A stretch of 64,000 nt of DNA from assembly GCF_000003855.2 (NCBI RefSeq), contig NW_003101682.1, forward strand, positions 8,005,551 through 8,069,550, read 5' to 3'. Below, one piece after another: positions 47,780-60,781 of this stretch; positions within the stretch are counted from its first letter, which is position 1, and each line of letters begins with the position of its first letter. The notes beneath the pieces were generated by a model. That model was given only the letters and a program-made list of their open reading frames with translations, did no database searches and was not told the DNA's origin. The translations under genes and the position numbers were made by a program. The DNA is from Blastomyces gilchristii SLH14081 (taxonomy: Eukaryota; Ascomycota; Eurotiomycetes; Onygenales; Ajellomycetaceae).

Positions 47780-48042
47780 TCTAGCATAATATTCTCATCT
47801 ATAATATTAATAATATAAAGAAGTAGACTACTCTTCTTGAAGATTTCTTCTGAGTCTGTGATTACACACTTCACTTGAATTATATTAAAATAATAACATT
47901 TCATTTCATCAGTAAATTTTATATAATCTGATAAGTCTATCTTCTTTCAACTCTTCATCAAAGAAAAGAAATAGAATATGAAGTTAGTATTTACTCTGAA
48001 GTTGAGTAGACATCTTACTGATATCTTCTCATTCAGAGTATT
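47780..48042 (-). pseudogene. Part of a minus-strand Gypsy-like remnant, left of Gypsy F
   Basis: Read on the minus strand it gives a gag/protease-like stretch (FFSLMKSWKKIDLSDYIKF). It probably continues the remnant at 56259-57001 across Gypsy F, because the two flank Gypsy F with a shared TATT. The assignment is an inference. Confidence 0.4.
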
Positions 48043-48209
48043 TGTGGTTCGGAAGAACGTACGACCGTCGGATAATAACGCGGCCGCTTCCGAACTTGCT
48101 TACAAGTGTAAAGGGGTCATAGCGGCCACTAATTAATTTAGCATACAACATATAAGAAGCCAGTGTACGCCTGTAATTGTATGCTGACTCAAGCAACCTT
48201 TGAATCACA
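48043..48209 (+). repeat. 5' LTR of Gypsy F
   Basis: 167 bp, TGTGGTTCGG..TGAATCACA. Retains CG-rich parts such as ACGCGGCCGCTTCCG that are partly mutated in the 3' copy. Confidence 0.88.
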
Positions 48210-48399
48210 TCTGAAAGCATGTCTAAAAATCAGTGAGAAGTGCAGACTTCTTCAGAACATGATAATTTCATCTACAAAGCAATTCATAGTTATCATGTCA
48301 GTGTGATTCTAGAACATCTCAAAAGATAGCATATGAAGAGCAGTGAGTGAAAGAGCATCTGATTAATACTGTTTCACTTGTTGAGGAAAAACTCCACAC

Positions 48400-51300
48400 T
48401 CAGACAAATACCATATATGCAAACAGATGAGATGTGAGAAAAGAGATGAGAGCAGTGAATCAGATTTAAAGAAGACTACTCTTCATTCAAAGAGATAAAA
48501 GAAGAAGATAATCATCACTGAAGTTGTATAATGATAACAGAAATTATATAATAATATAGTAATATAATAATACAGTAATATAACAATAGATATTATACAA
48601 TCAATAAGAAATCATTAAAATAGATACTTTCTCTAGTCAATATAAATAACACTCTTCTCTGCTACCTGAACTGAAAGATATACAGAATCTCTCAGAGAGT
48701 TTACTCAAAGTAGTAAGAAAAGTGATTAAAATCACTGAATCAGAATCAAAGCTTCATACATGTATGAGAATTCTAAATGAAATTGAGGCCTTGCATATGC
48801 AGTGACAGGCTGAGACAGAAGTCAAATAACAATTGACATTCACTGCAGATTAAGTATTCACTATGAAGAGCTTCACTGACACAATTATCATCATTAATAA
48901 GAATAAAGAGAACCAGGTCTTAGGCCTGCAGCAGAAGATTAAACATTTACATAGACAGACAACTACATCAAATCTGAAGATCTTATCATGATTATTCATA
49001 ATCTCTTCAGAAGTATACACATCATCAGAGATCACTGCACAGAATGAGAATCTGAGTATGAGATATATCAAGTCAGAAGATCTGCTGAAGTCATCAAGCT
49101 TCAATGATAACTGAAAAAATAATGCTGTAATCAGCTGACTAAGTCAGATGTAATCATATTATTGAATTAAACATGAACTCACAGACAGACAGTCAACAGA
49201 ATTTTAACAAGTCTTAAGATCTGCTGTGTTTCTACACAGAAAAGTGAAGTCATTATAAATAACTAATAAAAAGATGAATCTCACAGATCTGAAGTAATAT
49301 TCATTCTTATAAATATGAAATAAGTTTTTCAAATGAATCTTACACAACTTTGAGAAAGTGAATATATAAGACAAGTGTTACAAACAATTCACTAAGTATA
49401 GATAAGTGAGTAATCTTATATTATACTTCACACACTTCAGCTTACACTATCTCATATTAAATGAAGAGCTTTCAACATCTTTCTATTTACAGATCTTCAT
49501 TCATAATCTTATACCTGAGTTAAGAGCAGAATGAAAATGCTTAATCTTGTAATCAGATACAGTGAAAGAAGTATATAACATTCTCATTATACAGAAATAA
49601 GCAAGTCAATTGTAACAGAAAATACTGCAATTGAATATATCTCAGTAAAGAATAAGTAATCAGACTTCTATAACACAAGTTATACACTCAGATGTGATAA
49701 ATCTAGATCTGAATGCCATCACTAAAGCACTGAATCTCTCAAAAAAGAGATTCTCTGAGTGAAAATCTTGATATTATGAGTATCAAGCTTGCTTTAACTG
49801 TAGATGTTAAAATCATGATATAAAAGATTGCATTCAGTGTGCACAGTCAAGAGAAGCAAGAGAGTCAAAAAACTAACAGAATCAGTGAGCTCAGAGACAC
49901 TCACTGATATTCTATGAAAAGTCTTCAAAGTGAAAGAGATATCTGTGTTAGATAATTCTCTGAATTCTGCAAATATCAAGAGAAAGCAGGCTCTCAAATG
50001 AGATATGAGTAAGAATGATGAAGCAGACACTTATCTCAATGCCTTGAGACTCAAAATGTTAATGTATAAGAGACACTTGAGTAAGAATCAAGAGATGACT
50101 GCAAAAGTGTTAGCAGACACAGAAGCTTCTATATAATATATTAATAATCATATAATCTGAAGACTGAAAGAGGTCTGCTGAGTGAAGAATTCTCAATATA
50201 TAAGATTATCTGATAATTAATATTTGATATTATCTATAAGAGTAAGAGTTTCCTTGCACTTCAGAGAATGATCTTGCTATATTTGAGTGTGAGAGCTGCA
50301 GAATGTGAAATATAATCTTATTCTCAGACTTAATTAATTTCAAAGATTCAATCTGCAGATTCAATGACATACATATTATATACAGTTGACTGATAGAAAG
50401 AAAACAGTTCATACAATTCTATCAACTGATATGAGAAGAACATTTCACATCTCTGATATAGAAGAATTAAATCTGCTTACATATCAATAAGTAAAGAGAA
50501 CAATTCACAAGACCTTATCTGAAAGCATTCTGTATGTTATACAGGACTCAGAAGCAGAGGAAATCAAGATAAAGAATATACAGAAGAACAAGTATATAAA
50601 GAAGCTTCTGAAGAAGCATGAGAAGGTCTTTTAAACAGATATTTCATCAGAATTGTCATCAGAATAAAAATTTGTACATGAGATTGACATGAGAGATGCA
50701 AAACTAGTCAATCAGAATGCATACTCTCTGTCACAAATATATCTCAAAGAACAGAAGTATCAGATCACAGATCTTCTAGAATATAATCTCATACAACTCT
50801 TATCAAGCATGTGAGACTTTTCAGTTCTATTTATGAAAAAGGCAGATAAGGAGTGATAGATATATATTAATTATCAAGCACTCAATAAGCTTACAATCAA
50901 GAATGAATATTTATTATCACAGATTCAACAATAGTTGAATACAGTTGAAAACACTTAATATCTATTAAAGATTGATCTTCTCTCAGAATACTGACAGATT
51001 CATATAGACAAACTGTTAGTCTCATAAACTATGTTTAATATACAATGAGAGAAGTTTAAATTCCTGATAATATTATTCAGTCTGATAAATACACTCATCA
51101 TCTTTCAAACAATGATGAATACAATTCTTCATAAACAGAATGAAATCTCATATCTCATATATCTTAATAATATTCTAGTCTTTTCAAACTCATATAATGA
51201 ATATCTGAAGCATCTTAATAAAGTGCTTATAACTCTGACAGAGTATAAGCTCTACATTAAATTAACAAAGTGTGTGTTTGAAATGAAAGAGTTGAAGTTT

Positions 51301-53500
51301 ATAAAACATGTAGTGAGTGATGACTGTATACATCTCATTTCAGAGAAATTGAATGTTATAGCAAATTAATCACAGCTGAGAAATATACATCATGTACAAT
51401 AGTTTCTTAAGTTGATCTCATATTATTACAGATTCATCAAGGATTTCATATGAATATCTGTATCACTCTTAGATCTCTGAAGAGAAATAGATACAAATCT
51501 GTAAAAGAAGAAGTTTTATTCAATTATCTGAAATACTGTATATAAAGAGACTTTTCTCATACTGAGAGAATATGTAATAATATTCTCAGTGCTTATTCAA
51601 TCAGATTATGATAAATCTTTCTATATTAAGACAGACATATTTAAATGAGTTATCAGAGATACTCTTCTACAGATGAGTAAGAACAGCAAGCTACACTCAG
51701 TGATGTACAATGATAGAAAACTATCAGATATCAAGCTCAATTATTCAGTGTATGAAAAGAAATTGCTAGTGATTAAGCACACACTGACATTATGAGATAG
51801 ATATATTGATAACAGGCATATAATAACAGTGATCATAGATCATAAAAGTCTCATCTATCTATAATTAATAATAAAACCTTTCAAACACTTAGCACATTGA
51901 ATCTCAGAGTTTTAAGCATATAATCTTCATATTAAATACTGAAAGAGATCAGACACTGTGATATCTGATATAATCAGTCACAGACTTGATTTCATGAGTG
52001 AGAATTCTGCAAATCAGATATAAGAAAAGTTCATATTAAATATACTAAGAAGATGTAAGAAATCAGAATAAGTGAATATCATAATCTCTCACTTGAAGAA
52101 TGACAAGATATCAGATAATAAGTATCTTATAAGAGTAGTAGAAGAGATGCTTCTGAACTTCAAGCTGAGAAAATTAAAAAACAATGTTATGCTTTATTAT
52201 GATCTAGAATATGCAGAAGCTTTCTATCTAGAATCTTCATTTAGATATGACTTAATGACTTACATGCACAAGAAATTCAGTCACTTAGAAAGTTCTAAAC
52301 TCATGAGTATACTCAAATCAAGAGTATACTGACCAAGCATGACTGAGAACATTCAGACATACACTCATAAGTGCCTGAATTATCAGATTGTGAAAGAATC
52401 TAAGAAAGAGTTAGAATATGAGAAAGTGTAATATCAGATAAAGTGTACAATACAACTGTTCAAACAATGAGAGATGAATCTTATAGACATATTACTGTAA
52501 ATGTCAAATGAAAATTGATAAATAATCACTGCTATTGATTACACTACTGACTGATCAGTTGTGAAAGCAGTTTCAGAGATAATAGAGAAGATGATAGTAA
52601 AGTTTCTATATAATGAGATCTATGTCAACTATGAAATACCATGCAAGACTCTAACTGATAACAGTGTGAATCTTATAGAAGAAGCAGTGAGACATTTCAT
52701 GAGTCAGTTACAGACAAGACATCATAGAACAATATCATATCATTCACAGATAAACAGGAAGATGAAATGCTTGAATGAAATCTTGAGCAACATACTGATA
52801 AAATATCTAGTAGACAAGTCTATAAGACTATGAAATGAATATCTCAGACAGATGCTATTGACCACATGAATTCAACAGCATGCAGTCTTCAAGCATTCAT
52901 CATTCTACCTGTTGTATGAATTGCATCCGCACATCCCAGAGAATGCTTTGAAAAAGATAGAGAAGAAAACAGTAGTTACAAATACAACAGTCACAGACAC
53001 AACAGTTACAGACACAGAATCAAGATTGAAAGAGATCAGCCATATATGTGTAAAAGCTAACAAGTTACTTCTGAACTGAGTAATTCAATTGAAAGAAATA
53101 CAAGACTCACTAGTTAAGAAATCAAGTCTTAAGATAAGAATATAAGTTCTTGTATATAATGAGAGTTCTGAGAAGTTTTAATCTAGATGATTTAAGTTAT
53201 ATAAAATACTTAAATCATATTCTCTGAGAACATACACATTGAAAGAATCAGAGGAACAGATCTTATATAACTTAATAAATAATTCATAACTTATAAAAGT
53301 AAAGATGTAAGACTCAAGCAGATTATAATCATCTACAGCACTATTATCAGTATTGAAAAAGAAGAAACTTAGAATTGAAAAGTCTTACAAAGTAAGAGAA
53401 ATCATAGACACTTACAAATCAGATAATCTTATTTATTTCAATCTCTTCATAATTATAAGAAAAGAATGAGAAGTAATGAAGAAATCAGATGAACATCACA
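48400..53500 (+). pseudogene. Eroded gag-pol of Gypsy F
   Basis: Gag knuckle CFNCRC-stop-NHDIKDC (about 49790-49830) fits CX2CX4HX4C. The protease-like site is ADTEAS (about 50110). The reverse transcriptase box YLDD reads YLNN in YLNNILVFS (about 51160-51190; the Asp codons became Asn codons). RNase H shows IIDHKSLIYL (about 51835). The integrase zinc part is HKKFSHL...CLNYQ (about 52265-52390). The integrase core has AIDYTTDWS, TLTDNS and KCLNEIL (about 52525-52790). Longer clean frames are 51112-51369, 52072-52332 and 52561-52833. Not functional. Confidence 0.8.
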
Positions 53501-54124
53501 CTTCAATAAGTGATAAGACTGTAGTCAGTCATATAATAACACACTGCAGATAGTAGATACAACACAGTAAAGAGCAGTTTTAAAGTGACAGACTTGTACA
53601 TGAGTCAGATCACAGAAGAAAAAGAAATTCAGAGTTGAATTCAACTGTTTACATCAGTTCAATTACAGAGATAATAGAGAATAAAGCATCTGAAACATTC
53701 ACAGATATGTGAGACTAAGTTATCTCAATCTCTGAGAACACTCAGAGATTGAGTGAGATCAGTTTTGAGAGATTATTCACTGTAGTAGTCTGAGTAGGTG
53801 AAGAGAGACAGTATAATGCATGAGACAGAATCACAAAAGATGAAAGCTGCTGAATCTAGTCATCAAACACTGTATTATATAGAGATTATGTAAGAGTAGT
53901 GACTAGTAGATAAAGAAAAAGTGTAAGAAAAGAAAAGAGATAATGAATTGATCATCAACTGTAAAAGTCAGTTATAAAAGACAAATGTTATTATATACAT
54001 CTTATTCATTTTCATACATCATATATTAATCTATTTTCAATGCCACATCACCTGAAAAACACTAAAAACAAAAGAAATCTTAAAACTCAAGATTCACAAG
54101 AGATTTGAGAGCTGTAAGCCACTC

Positions 54125-54403
54125 TTACAATAACACTGTACATATCTCTGATTTCTCTATCACTCTGTGTACAACATTAATATCATTTATCACAAGATTA
54201 ACTGAAATATCAATATAGAAATGCATATATGTACACATAGAAAAATTGAAGAAGAGTACAGAACTTGCAGAACTAGAAGTCAGAGCAGAAAGAATAGAGA
54301 TGAAAGAAATGAAAGAAGAAGAAGATACAGAATCAGATGAATAACAGCAGAAGTCACTCAGAGTTAAATACTTATAATCTGATATGCACACAACCTTCTT
54401 CAC
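54125..54403 (-). pseudogene. Antisense frame 1 in the 3' part of Gypsy F
   Basis: 92-codon minus-strand frame rich in Ser, downstream of pol and opposite to it. It belongs with the next two frames as possible remains of an antisense third gene. No known domain; may be chance in AT-rich DNA. Confidence 0.3.
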
Positions 54404-54517
54404 AGAGAAGAAAGAGAAAGTGATAGAAGAAGCTTAAGAGCAGAAGAGAATAGTCTTAGCAGTGTTATTATCTTTGATTAAAATGATCTCTAATGCTGAA
54501 GCAACTAAGAACTATTA

Positions 54518-54790
54518 TTAGTATATAAAATTACAAAAGCAGGGATAACAATTACTGAACAAACACTCACTGATCTTAGAATTGTACACACAGTTACAAC
54601 ACATATGAGACTTCTCAGAAAGAGAGAGAGAGACATAGAAGAATACAGAAAGTAGAATGCAGTGTGTGAATAACTCATTCTTATAATAATATCTCAGACA
54701 AGGTGTACAAGTCTCACACTCACAGGTGTAAAAGAGTACAATATTCACATTTTTATTTTCAAAAATACAGATATTCTTCACCTGCATCAC
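54518..54790 (-). pseudogene. Antisense frame 2 in Gypsy F, cysteine-rich
   Basis: 90-codon minus-strand frame with two cysteine groups, CECETCTPC and CCNCVYNSKISEC followed by CYPCFC. The pattern suggests a zinc-binding segment. I recognise no exact family. Confidence 0.35.
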
Positions 54791-55117
54791 AAAGTCAGAT
54801 AATAAATATCAAAGAATAGACTGATACAGATTAATCATTCTGAAGATATTCATTAGAGTGAATATACTCATAATATTGAATTTAACAGTTGTGAAAAGTT
54901 TCTTAGTATCTGTGAATATTATAACTTTATGCACAGTAAAACTCATAATAATTTTCTTTAAGAATAGAAAAATCAGTGTTAGAAAGAAAAGATGAAAAGA
55001 AAAAGACTTATAATTTTAATACTGTTGAGAAGAAGAGTGATTCTCTGATATAAATGAATAATTATCTTATCATGAATATTTAAAATAAATATAATAATCA
55101 GTGTCTGTGACTGAGCT

Positions 55118-55558
55118 TCAGATAGTCATATTATACACAGTCTTTATACAATAAATCATTCTAGAAGTCAGTAAGAAAGACAGAAGTGTATATACTAGTA
55201 AACATGATTTATTAAGTCTATACAACATCTTCTTGAAATAGAAAGAGCTGATAATAAAAGCAGAGACAGTAAAATCAGAGGGAGCAGAAGTAGCAAGAGT
55301 GAGAGTCATGAAAACAGAGATAGCAGAAGCGGGAGAATCAGACACAGAAGCAGATGTAGAAGATTGAGAAGCAGTAGCAGAAGAGGTAGAGAGAAATGTA
55401 AGAGACTCAGTCATATATAATATAGACAATTTCTTCATTATCATGTTCTTTAAGTTCTTGATCAATGATTCAATATTGAGTTTACTATTATTAGCAGACA
55501 CAGATCTGTCAACACATGAAGATTCTATATAAATAAAAACAAATATCAGCATCTGCAT
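55118..55558 (-). pseudogene. Antisense frame 3 in Gypsy F, Ser/Thr/Ala-rich
   Basis: 146-codon minus-strand frame, one of the longest clean frames in the whole mutated block. N-terminal half with LNIESLIKNLKNMIMKKL (helical), then a Ser/Ala-rich linker. With frames 1 and 2 it covers 54.1-55.6 kb in one direction. Confidence 0.35.
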
Positions 55559-56091
55559 TTATGTAAAATTGTGTTAGAAAACATGATCAGAAGCTGCTGA
55601 GAAGAAAAACAGTCAAAAGTGTATAAGAAGATGAAGAAGATATATTATTCATAATGATACATTCTGACAATTGTTAGAAGATAAATAAGTTCAGTCATAT
55701 TTCTTAACACATTATACTTACTGCTAATAAACTGCTCAGTATGAGCACTATGATGATACTTATTATGAGAATGAGAGATTATCATCAGAAACATGTACAA
55801 TGTGATAGATAAATAAATAGAAGATATTGAACAGAAGAAGAGATAGTAATCTTGAATGAGATGATGATGATATTCAATGATAATGATGATGAAGAAGATG
55901 ATTAAAGAATGAGAAAAGTTAGTGAATGAGTGATATAATATAGTGAAAGTTTCTTTGTGAGAGTGTATATGAGATGCTAGCTGAATCAGGAATAGATCAC
56001 AAGATCGCGAACACTAGCAGCACACTAATCCACATGAGGCTAGGGCGGATGTCATGATCACGTGAGCATGACCAAATCTGATGAGAGAGGA

Positions 56092-56258
56092 TGTGATTTG
56101 GAAGAATATATGATCATTGAATAATAACGCGGCCGCTTCTGAACTTACTTATGAGTGTAAAGAGGCCATAGCGGCCACTAATTAATTTAGTGTACAATAT
56201 ATAAGAAGCCGGCGTACGCCTGTAATCATACGCTGGCTCAAGTAACCTTTGAATCACA
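56092..56258 (+). repeat. 3' LTR of Gypsy F
   Basis: 167 bp, TGTGATTTGG..TGAATCACA. Confidence 0.88.
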
Positions 56259-57001
56259 TATTTATTGTGATTGTAATATAAACTCAGAGATATATGAATT
56301 ATTAATTCTTTATTTCTTTCTTATCTTTATCTTTCACAGATACATTTGTCAGAAGAAGAGTCAACTTTAAGAAGATATCTTCTCAGTTTCTTTTCTTCTT
56401 TGACTTCTTATAATTACTAGTATAGTGATTATTAGCTCTGCAGTTAGAATAGAGATCTTTATCAAGTCTTTTTTAATATCTCTTTACAGTGAGTAAAGAA
56501 TTGAAATATATGACATTTTTCTTTACTTTCTCTACACTGAAGCTGTTACAGTGCTGTTTAGATTCTATTATTAATTACTTAGAAGAGATCTTATTAATCT
56601 TTTTCTCAGAGCATTAATTATTTAAATAGATTTGAAAAGCTAGATTGACAAGCTCAGTGTAATTGATTAATAAACTCTAATACTATGATATTATTATTCA
56701 CATCTTATAAGTCAGCTTTATAAGATAAAGTAATGTTTTTAATTGATTTAAATCATCAGCTAATTTCTCTCAATACTCTTCAAATCTTATATTGAAATTG
56801 AAAGAATTCTTATTATTTTATTAATATAATAAGTTGAATCACTGCACTGCTATAAAGCTGCAGTTTCAGTGATCTTTGATCTGATTCAGTAGAAACTATT
56901 TGAATTCTTCTCAAGTTATAATAGTATTAATACACTTAAGCTCTCTCTTCTTAATAGCTCAAGTAGTTACAGAGATATCTTCAGTTAATCAGTGCTTCAT
57001 C
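56259..57001 (-). pseudogene. Gag remnant of a minus-strand Gypsy-like element
   Basis: On the minus strand from 56998: MKHWLTEDISVTTWAIKKRE (Trp codons are TGA), then TWEEFKWFLLNQI, typical of Gypsy gag. Further on NCRANNHYTSNYKKSKKKRN looks like a mutated CCHC knuckle with a basic tail (about 56380-56440). Gypsy F interrupts it at 56258; LINE 2 begins just beyond its start. Confidence 0.55.
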
Positions 57002-57318
57002 ATAAACTTGCTCAATCTGTTGAATAAGAACCCGCCGATAGATTCATCAAAGAGCCCTTGATCATACAAGCATTTTGATCCCATCGCTGACTGCATACCC
57101 CATGTGGTGGTGGAGTTATCCAGCCAAACATGAACCAGATGTTGTTTGAAACTCCTGTGTGAGATTATCCCTCATTCACCCCTATCACATCACAACCCCG
57201 GGCCAAATTGCCATACAAATTGTAAGGCAAAGAGACCTAGCCATATGTGCCAATCTTCTTGATTTTAGAAGATCCCTGACCTGTAATTGTGGAGATATCT
57301 GAGAAGCAACTTCCACAA

Positions 57319-57620
57319 AAACCCTGTCTATCTTTGATGTTCCAAAGCATCAACACCAAGTCTCTCCCATGTACCGTTCTTCTCAATCTGGCCCACGTCC
57401 GGTAGAAAAATACAAAAAGATATCTCAGCAATAGTATCAAGCATATAATCAACAGACACATCTGAAGTGCATTCTCTGTGAAAAACCCTCTTTGTCTTTA
57501 CATCAAGTTCTACCCTTGTACCGCCTCTTCTGATATGGCCCATTCCCAGCAGAAAAGTATAAAAAGATATCTCAGCAACTGTATTCAATATATAATCAGC
57601 AGACATAACAACTATAAAAT
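57319..57620 (+). repeat. Two tandem copies of a ~150-bp monomer in the LINE 2 5' region
   Basis: The segment from AACCCTGTCTATC to the ATATAATCA-containing end appears twice in a row (about 57319-57470 and 57480-57620); LINE 1 has one at about 40117-40265. On the minus strand each copy encodes a similar line, AEISFCIFLPDVGQI against AEISFYTFLLGMGHI. Confidence 0.65.
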
Positions 57621-57659
57621 CAGTATATCTCAAGATCTGACTGAGTCTTTGATCTCTGC

Positions 57660-58165
57660 TAGACTGACTGTGTGACTGTGTCTGATACCAGGACCATAAT
57701 TTTTCATAGTCTCATTGTCAATTTGACAGATCTCATTACACAGTTCTAACATTAGATAGTAGTTTCATACTGTCTCAGTGAGACTTACTGTCTACTCTTA
57801 TCACATTTTTCAAATGAGATCATGATCTTCACTTCTCAATTTAAATTATTTTTATTGCTTTAAATGACTTTAAATCTTATTTGAGTGTTACCAAAAAGTG
57901 TTACTTTTTAAAAAATTAAAAATAGTCTAAAAAAAATCTTAAAATGTCTAAAAATAGTAACTTTATATCAAGAATGAGACTAAATGAGATCAAATGAGAC
58001 TACTTTCTCATTTTTTTCAAGTCATGATTTCATTTTGAGATGTGATATATAGTCACTTTGCATGTTTGTTTAATGATTAGTCCCAGCAGAATTCATGTCA
58101 AGAAATGTATGAGATCAGATTAAATGAAATTAAATGTGAAATTTATAGTCTCAGTAATCAGTCTA
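57660..58165. mobile_element. hAT-like MITE, copy 3 (506 bp, opposite orientation)
   Basis: Ends TAGACTG..CAGTCTA, 8-bp target duplication ATCTCTGC (57652-57659 and 58166-58173). The empty site is seen in LINE 1 at about 40331-40350 (tttgatccctgcacagtg). Reverse-complement orientation to copies 1 and 2. Confidence 0.88.
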
Positions 58166-59156
58166 ATCTCTGCGCAGTGAGATATATTAAATCTAGTTTT
58201 AATATCTCAATATTCAATAGATTCTGCAAGACATTGAGAACAGTAACACTAGATTTCTATTGAATTTGAGAATTAACTCTATATTGATATAATCATTGAC
58301 AAAGTCTTCTATTTTAAGATATAAATAATCAGTTTCTCTACATTCTGCTGACAATATTTATATTATCATATAGAAACAGACTTATATTCTCTATAATATC
58401 AAGACTCTGAAGCCAGAAAGTCTTGATAGAGAGTATACAGTAGTACATATCTTAGTAGTTTCTATCTCATTCTTCTGCAGTAGTTAATGTAAAAAAAAAA
58501 AGATCTTAGAAATAGTTTTTTACTTCTCTTGAAAAAGTAAGATGTTTTTCTCTGAGTTTTATACAATATTCTTACAAAGAATTAAAAACAGAGCTGTTTT
58601 CTGTCATAATTTCATATTCTTTTAAGTAAGAATTACTTTTTCAGTGACTGAAGAGCTTTCATTAATACTTAATTCTTTTTTACACTCTCTATTAACTGAT
58701 TTAAGTTGCACACTTGTTGTGTGAGAAGAATTGAATGATTTAGAATAAAATTGAATAGTTTTAATCAATTTCTCTGTAAAAAATTGATTTATTTTTTATC
58801 AGTTTTTCTATCAAAAACTGTCATATTATCTGATTTATTATCAATTGATATCATACTTTTTCTCACTGTATCTCAAGAAAGAGATTGTAAAGATTTTATT
58901 GATTTATCTCAAAAATTAATTTTAGTTTATTAGATTCTCTTTAAAAATCTAATCTAGTTACTGAACTAGTGTGAAAAAAATCAGATGTTTTATACATAAA
59001 AGTCTTTTATTCTTCTTTTGAAACAGTCTGACCAACTTTTCAATTGAAAACAGACTTAGAAATCTCTTAATTGAAACAGTCTGATCAACTTTTCAAAAGA
59101 GTTCAATACATATCTCAATTGAAACAGTCTGATCAACTTTTCATTGAGTGAGAATA

Positions 59157-60765
59157 ATGAGTTCAAAAATACACTCAGTTGATGTGAAAAAAGATGCTTT
59201 CTCAAATGCTATTCCTGAGATTGAAATTCTGAAGAGAAGAAAGAAAGAAGAAATAGAGAAACAATAAGTTCTTGAAATACAGAAACTTGAAAAAGTAAGT
59301 AAGATTCTTGAAAAGCAGTGTCTGAGTGAGATGAATGAAGAAGTTCTGTTAATTCTTCATACTCAGGCTAGACAACTACAGAAGATGATCAAGTTCAAAC
59401 TTGAAATTTCAAACACAGTTTAAAAAACATTGAAAATTCCTAGTATAATCACTGACTTCTTATCTTACTCTTCTTTCTCTTTTTCTACTTCTTCTTCTTC
59501 TTTGAAGCAGAAGAAAATATATGCTTAAATAGCTGAATCTACTGTCTCTAAATCTGCTATCTCAAAACCTGCTCAAAATTCTGAGAAAACTGAGAAGAAT
59601 AATGCTCATACTTCTATTCATAGAAAAGTGAAGAAAGAAATACAAAAGAAGAAAAGCTTTCAAATCTTCAGAAATAGAAGACTTATTCTCAAAGTCTCAA
59701 ATCAGAATATCTTACAAAGAAACAAGCTAAACTCAAATCTCATTTTCAGAATTAGAAATGAAATTAATCAGCAGTTCTTTTCTCAGTTAATAACTGATAT
59801 TCAAGTTCAAAAATTAGTTATAGCTTCAATTGAGTCATTCTTCTTTGAAAACTTCATCATTCTGACTACAATGTCTGAATTCAGTGTGAAATCCCTTATT
59901 CAGAATGTGAATCTCTGAAAATCAGCAGTAGAATTATTGTTAAACACAACAATTCTATCTGAGAGAGATGAAAAGTGAGATAAATTCATTCTTTATAATA
60001 TTTCAGTTGAAATCTTTAACTGTGAAGAAGGAATGCTACTTCTTAAAAATGAATTAGAAGAATACAACTCTATTCAATGAAGAAAAGAGTCTGTATAACT
60101 AAATTCAATTGAGTTCAGATAAAGCAGAAGAAATGCCTCTGTTCTAGTATATATAAAGACACTTAAACAGTCAAAGATCTCTGAAGTAAAAGTAGTAGAT
60201 TTGAAAATGAGAGTTCATGAATACAAAGACTCAAGAATGAATCTCAAAGCTTAAACACAGTGTTTAAACTGTTAAAGATATAGATACTTTGTAATCTTCT
60301 GTTTTAGAGACTCAAAATGTGCATTCTGTGCCAGAGATTATAAAACTAGTGAGTATAAATGTGAAATATGCTTAAAAAGAGATGAAATATGTCAACACAC
60401 TATACTTAAATGCTCTAATTATAAAGAAAAACATGCATCTAGCTCAAAGAAATGTATGTTTGCTTCAAGAACTCAAAAGAACTGAAGAAAAGATAAAGCT
60501 CAAAGCAAATCTAGAACTGAAGAGAATAGTCAAGTCAGTAAACTTATAACTGTAAGCTTAAAAAGAAGAAACTCTCAACTATCTAAATCTTCAAACTTTA
60601 ATTCTTCAGCTAAATATAAACAGAATTTGAATTCTTAAACTTTTGTTAAGATTAGAGAATTGAGAAATGACTGTGATGATAAACTAGATATAATGCAAGC
60701 AGTTGAGATTTCTACTTTTCAGAATAGTTATAATCTACTATCTGATGATAGTGATTAGATTCTAC
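59157..60765 (+). pseudogene. LINE 2 ORF1
   Basis: Same start (MSSKIHSVDV) and knuckles as LINE 1 ORF1, but the first knuckle is more damaged. At the EKQQVLEI site LINE 1 has TAA-CAA and LINE 2 has CAA-TAA, so the two were mutated independently. Contains the uninterrupted MITE target site near 59860. Confidence 0.75.
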
Positions 60766-60781
60766 TCTACTCTCATTTAGT

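Larger units (their letters stand above)
48043..56258 (+). mobile_element. Gypsy F, full-length mutated Ty3/Gypsy element (8.2 kb)
   Basis: Two 167-bp LTRs, with TATT on both outer sides (48039-48042 and 56259-56262) as probable target duplication. Gag, protease, reverse transcriptase, RNase H and integrase follow in Gypsy order (integrase last). A further 2 kb before the 3' LTR carries frames on the opposite strand. A purine tract (GAGAGAGGAT) precedes the 3' LTR. Confidence 0.88.

Noticed and set aside
54125..55558. Antisense frames in Gypsy F as captured host genes
   Set aside because: No intron, no host domain recognised; more likely part of the element, kept as a finding only.
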